Shown: positions 63,185 to 64,000 of the stretch, piece by piece
Layout of the letters: each line of letters opens with the position of its first letter
Position numbering within the stretch: position 1 is the stretch's first letter
Origin: Euwallacea fornicatus
Lineage: Eukaryota; Arthropoda; Insecta; Coleoptera; Curculionidae
Assembly (NCBI RefSeq): GCF_040115645.1
Contig: NW_027096010.1
Span: 992,001-1,056,000, forward strand
DNA length: 64,000 nucleotides
Direction: 5' to 3'
Notes under the pieces: generated by a model
Told to the model about the DNA's origin: nothing
What the model saw: the letters and a program-made list of their open reading frames with translations, nothing else
Database searches by the model: none
Position numbers and translations under genes: made by a program

Positions 63185-64000
63185 AATGAAGACCAAATTT
63201 GTTAAACAAAGTGTCAAATTAATCACCTCGACGACATCTTTAAGATGTCATAACACATCATGATTGCATCTTGTTCAATTTCCAAGAAAAATAGTACAAT
63301 ATGTGCTCAAACACAAAACTTTTGTGACTTTTCAAATTTTGAAGCTCGATAACTTCGGCAAATGAGGACCAAATTTGTTAAATAAAGTGTCAAATTAATC
63401 AGCTCGATGAGATCTTCAGGATGACACAACAAATCATTATTGCATCTTGTTGAATTTCCAAGAAAAATAGTACATTATGTGCTCAAACACACAACTCTTG
63501 TGACTTTTCAAACTTTGAAGCTCGATAACTGCGGCAAATGAAGACCAAATTTGTTAAACAAAGTGTCAAATTAATCAGCTCGACGAGATCTTTCGGATGT
63601 CACAATAAATCATTATTGCATTTAGTTGAATTTCCAAGAAAAATAGTACAATATGTGCTCAAACACACAACTTTTGTGACTTTTCAAAATTTAAAGCTCG
63701 ATAACTTCGGCAAATGAGGACCAAATTTCTTAAACAAAGTATCAAATTAATCAGCTCGACGAGATCTTCAGGATGTCGAATCAAATCATGATTGCATCTT
63801 GTTGAATTTCTAAGAAAAATAGTACATTATGTGCTCAAACACACAACTCTTGTGACTTTTCAAACTTTGAAGCTCGATAACTTCGGCAAATGAGGACCAA
63901 ATTAGTTAAACAAAGTGTCAAGTTAATCAGCTCGACGAGATCTTTCGGATGTCACAACAAATCATTATTATATCTTGTAGAATTTCCAAGAAAAATAGTA
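62833..64000 (+). repeat. Right-edge block C-J-H-A-B-C-D, copy of 45937-47104
   Basis: Six complete monomers and 112 bases of a D monomer match 45937-47104, an offset of 96 monomers. Both share CACCTCGACGAC in H (46289 and 63185). A private AAAGTATCAAATT is near 63738. The array is cut by the window end inside D. Confidence 0.88.

Larger units (their letters stand above)
1..64000 (+). repeat. Satellite DNA array, 176-bp monomer, 363 complete copies plus one partial
   Basis: The same 176-base unit recurs head to tail from the first to the last base with no spacer and no inversion. Fixed landmarks by monomer position are AATGARGACC at 1-10, AGCTCGACGAG at 41-51, AAATCAT at 71-77, GAATTTCCAAGAAAAAT at 92-108, CTCAAACAC at 122-130 and GAAGCTCGATAACTTCGGCA at 157-176. 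G+C is about 34%, counted on one type I monomer. Variation between copies is almost entirely substitution, so every copy keeps the same length. Stop codons are frequent in all frames. Arrays of this monomer size usually form centromeric or pericentromeric heterochromatin and bind nucleosomes; that role is inferred from family behaviour, not shown by the sequence. The array runs off both ends of the window, so its true length is unknown. Confidence 0.98.

Noticed and set aside
1..64000. CRISPR-like direct repeats
   Set aside because: The repeat is 176 bp with no unique spacers, and the variable positions are point differences within the repeat.
1..64000. Assignment to a named centromere satellite, such as the 176-bp Brassica CentBr family or the 178-bp Arabidopsis repeat
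   Set aside because: Only the length is similar. I do not recognise the monomer sequence as either family and could not search a database.
1..64000. Assembly artefact, with one unit copied by the assembler
   Set aside because: Private substitutions, hybrids and changing monomer order run throughout, so the array is not a simple computational repeat. The near-identical blocks at 47697-57200 could still hide a local error; read support would settle that.

Overview
The whole 64,000-base window is one uninterrupted tandem satellite DNA array. The monomer is 176 bp and about 34% G+C. I place the monomer start at the AATGAGGACC/AATGAAGACC box. In that phase the window holds 363 complete monomers (1-63888) and the first 112 bases of a 364th (63889-64000). 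The phase at 1, 14961, 24289, 40129, 50161 and 63889 agrees exactly with multiples of 176, so there is no net insertion or deletion across the window. All monomers have the same orientation. I see no protein gene, RNA gene, transposon, terminal repeat or unique spacer. The longest open frames are 61-70 codons and are chance readings through particular monomer variants.

This is eukaryotic heterochromatin, most likely a centromeric or pericentromeric satellite. A 176-bp AT-rich monomer is close to one nucleosome plus linker, which is typical of plant centromeres and also occurs in some animals. I cannot name the species: I do not recognise the monomer as a named family.

The monomers fall into about 13 recurring sequence types, lettered A-M here. 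Each is defined by linked substitutions, and their order forms higher-order repeats (HORs). In 1-22352 the theme is a five-monomer 880-bp unit (I or C)-G-H-A-B alternating with a C-J-D-E module. From about 18.3 kb types L, K and M appear; type G stops at 22176 and E is missing until 60193. In 22.7-42.8 kb the theme is K-J-J-M-L-I-F-L, which resolves into a 22-monomer (3,872-bp) HOR present as two tandem copies at 31153-38896 and a partial third at 40305-42768. In 47.7-57.2 kb a 27-monomer (4,752-bp) unit is tandemly duplicated, with a partial third copy reaching about 58.4 kb. The last 6 kb returns to E/F-rich sequence like 1057-1760, then repeats a block last seen at 45937-47104.

The history can be read directly. 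Large blocks were duplicated, always by whole numbers of monomers, and several monomers are chimeras whose two halves match two adjacent monomers of a sister block. That is the expected product of in-register unequal exchange. Two local sequence features stand out: a perfect 17-bp palindrome confined to type H, and a CENP-B-box-like motif across the monomer junction, closest to consensus in front of type E. All comparisons were made by eye, so identity levels are qualitative.
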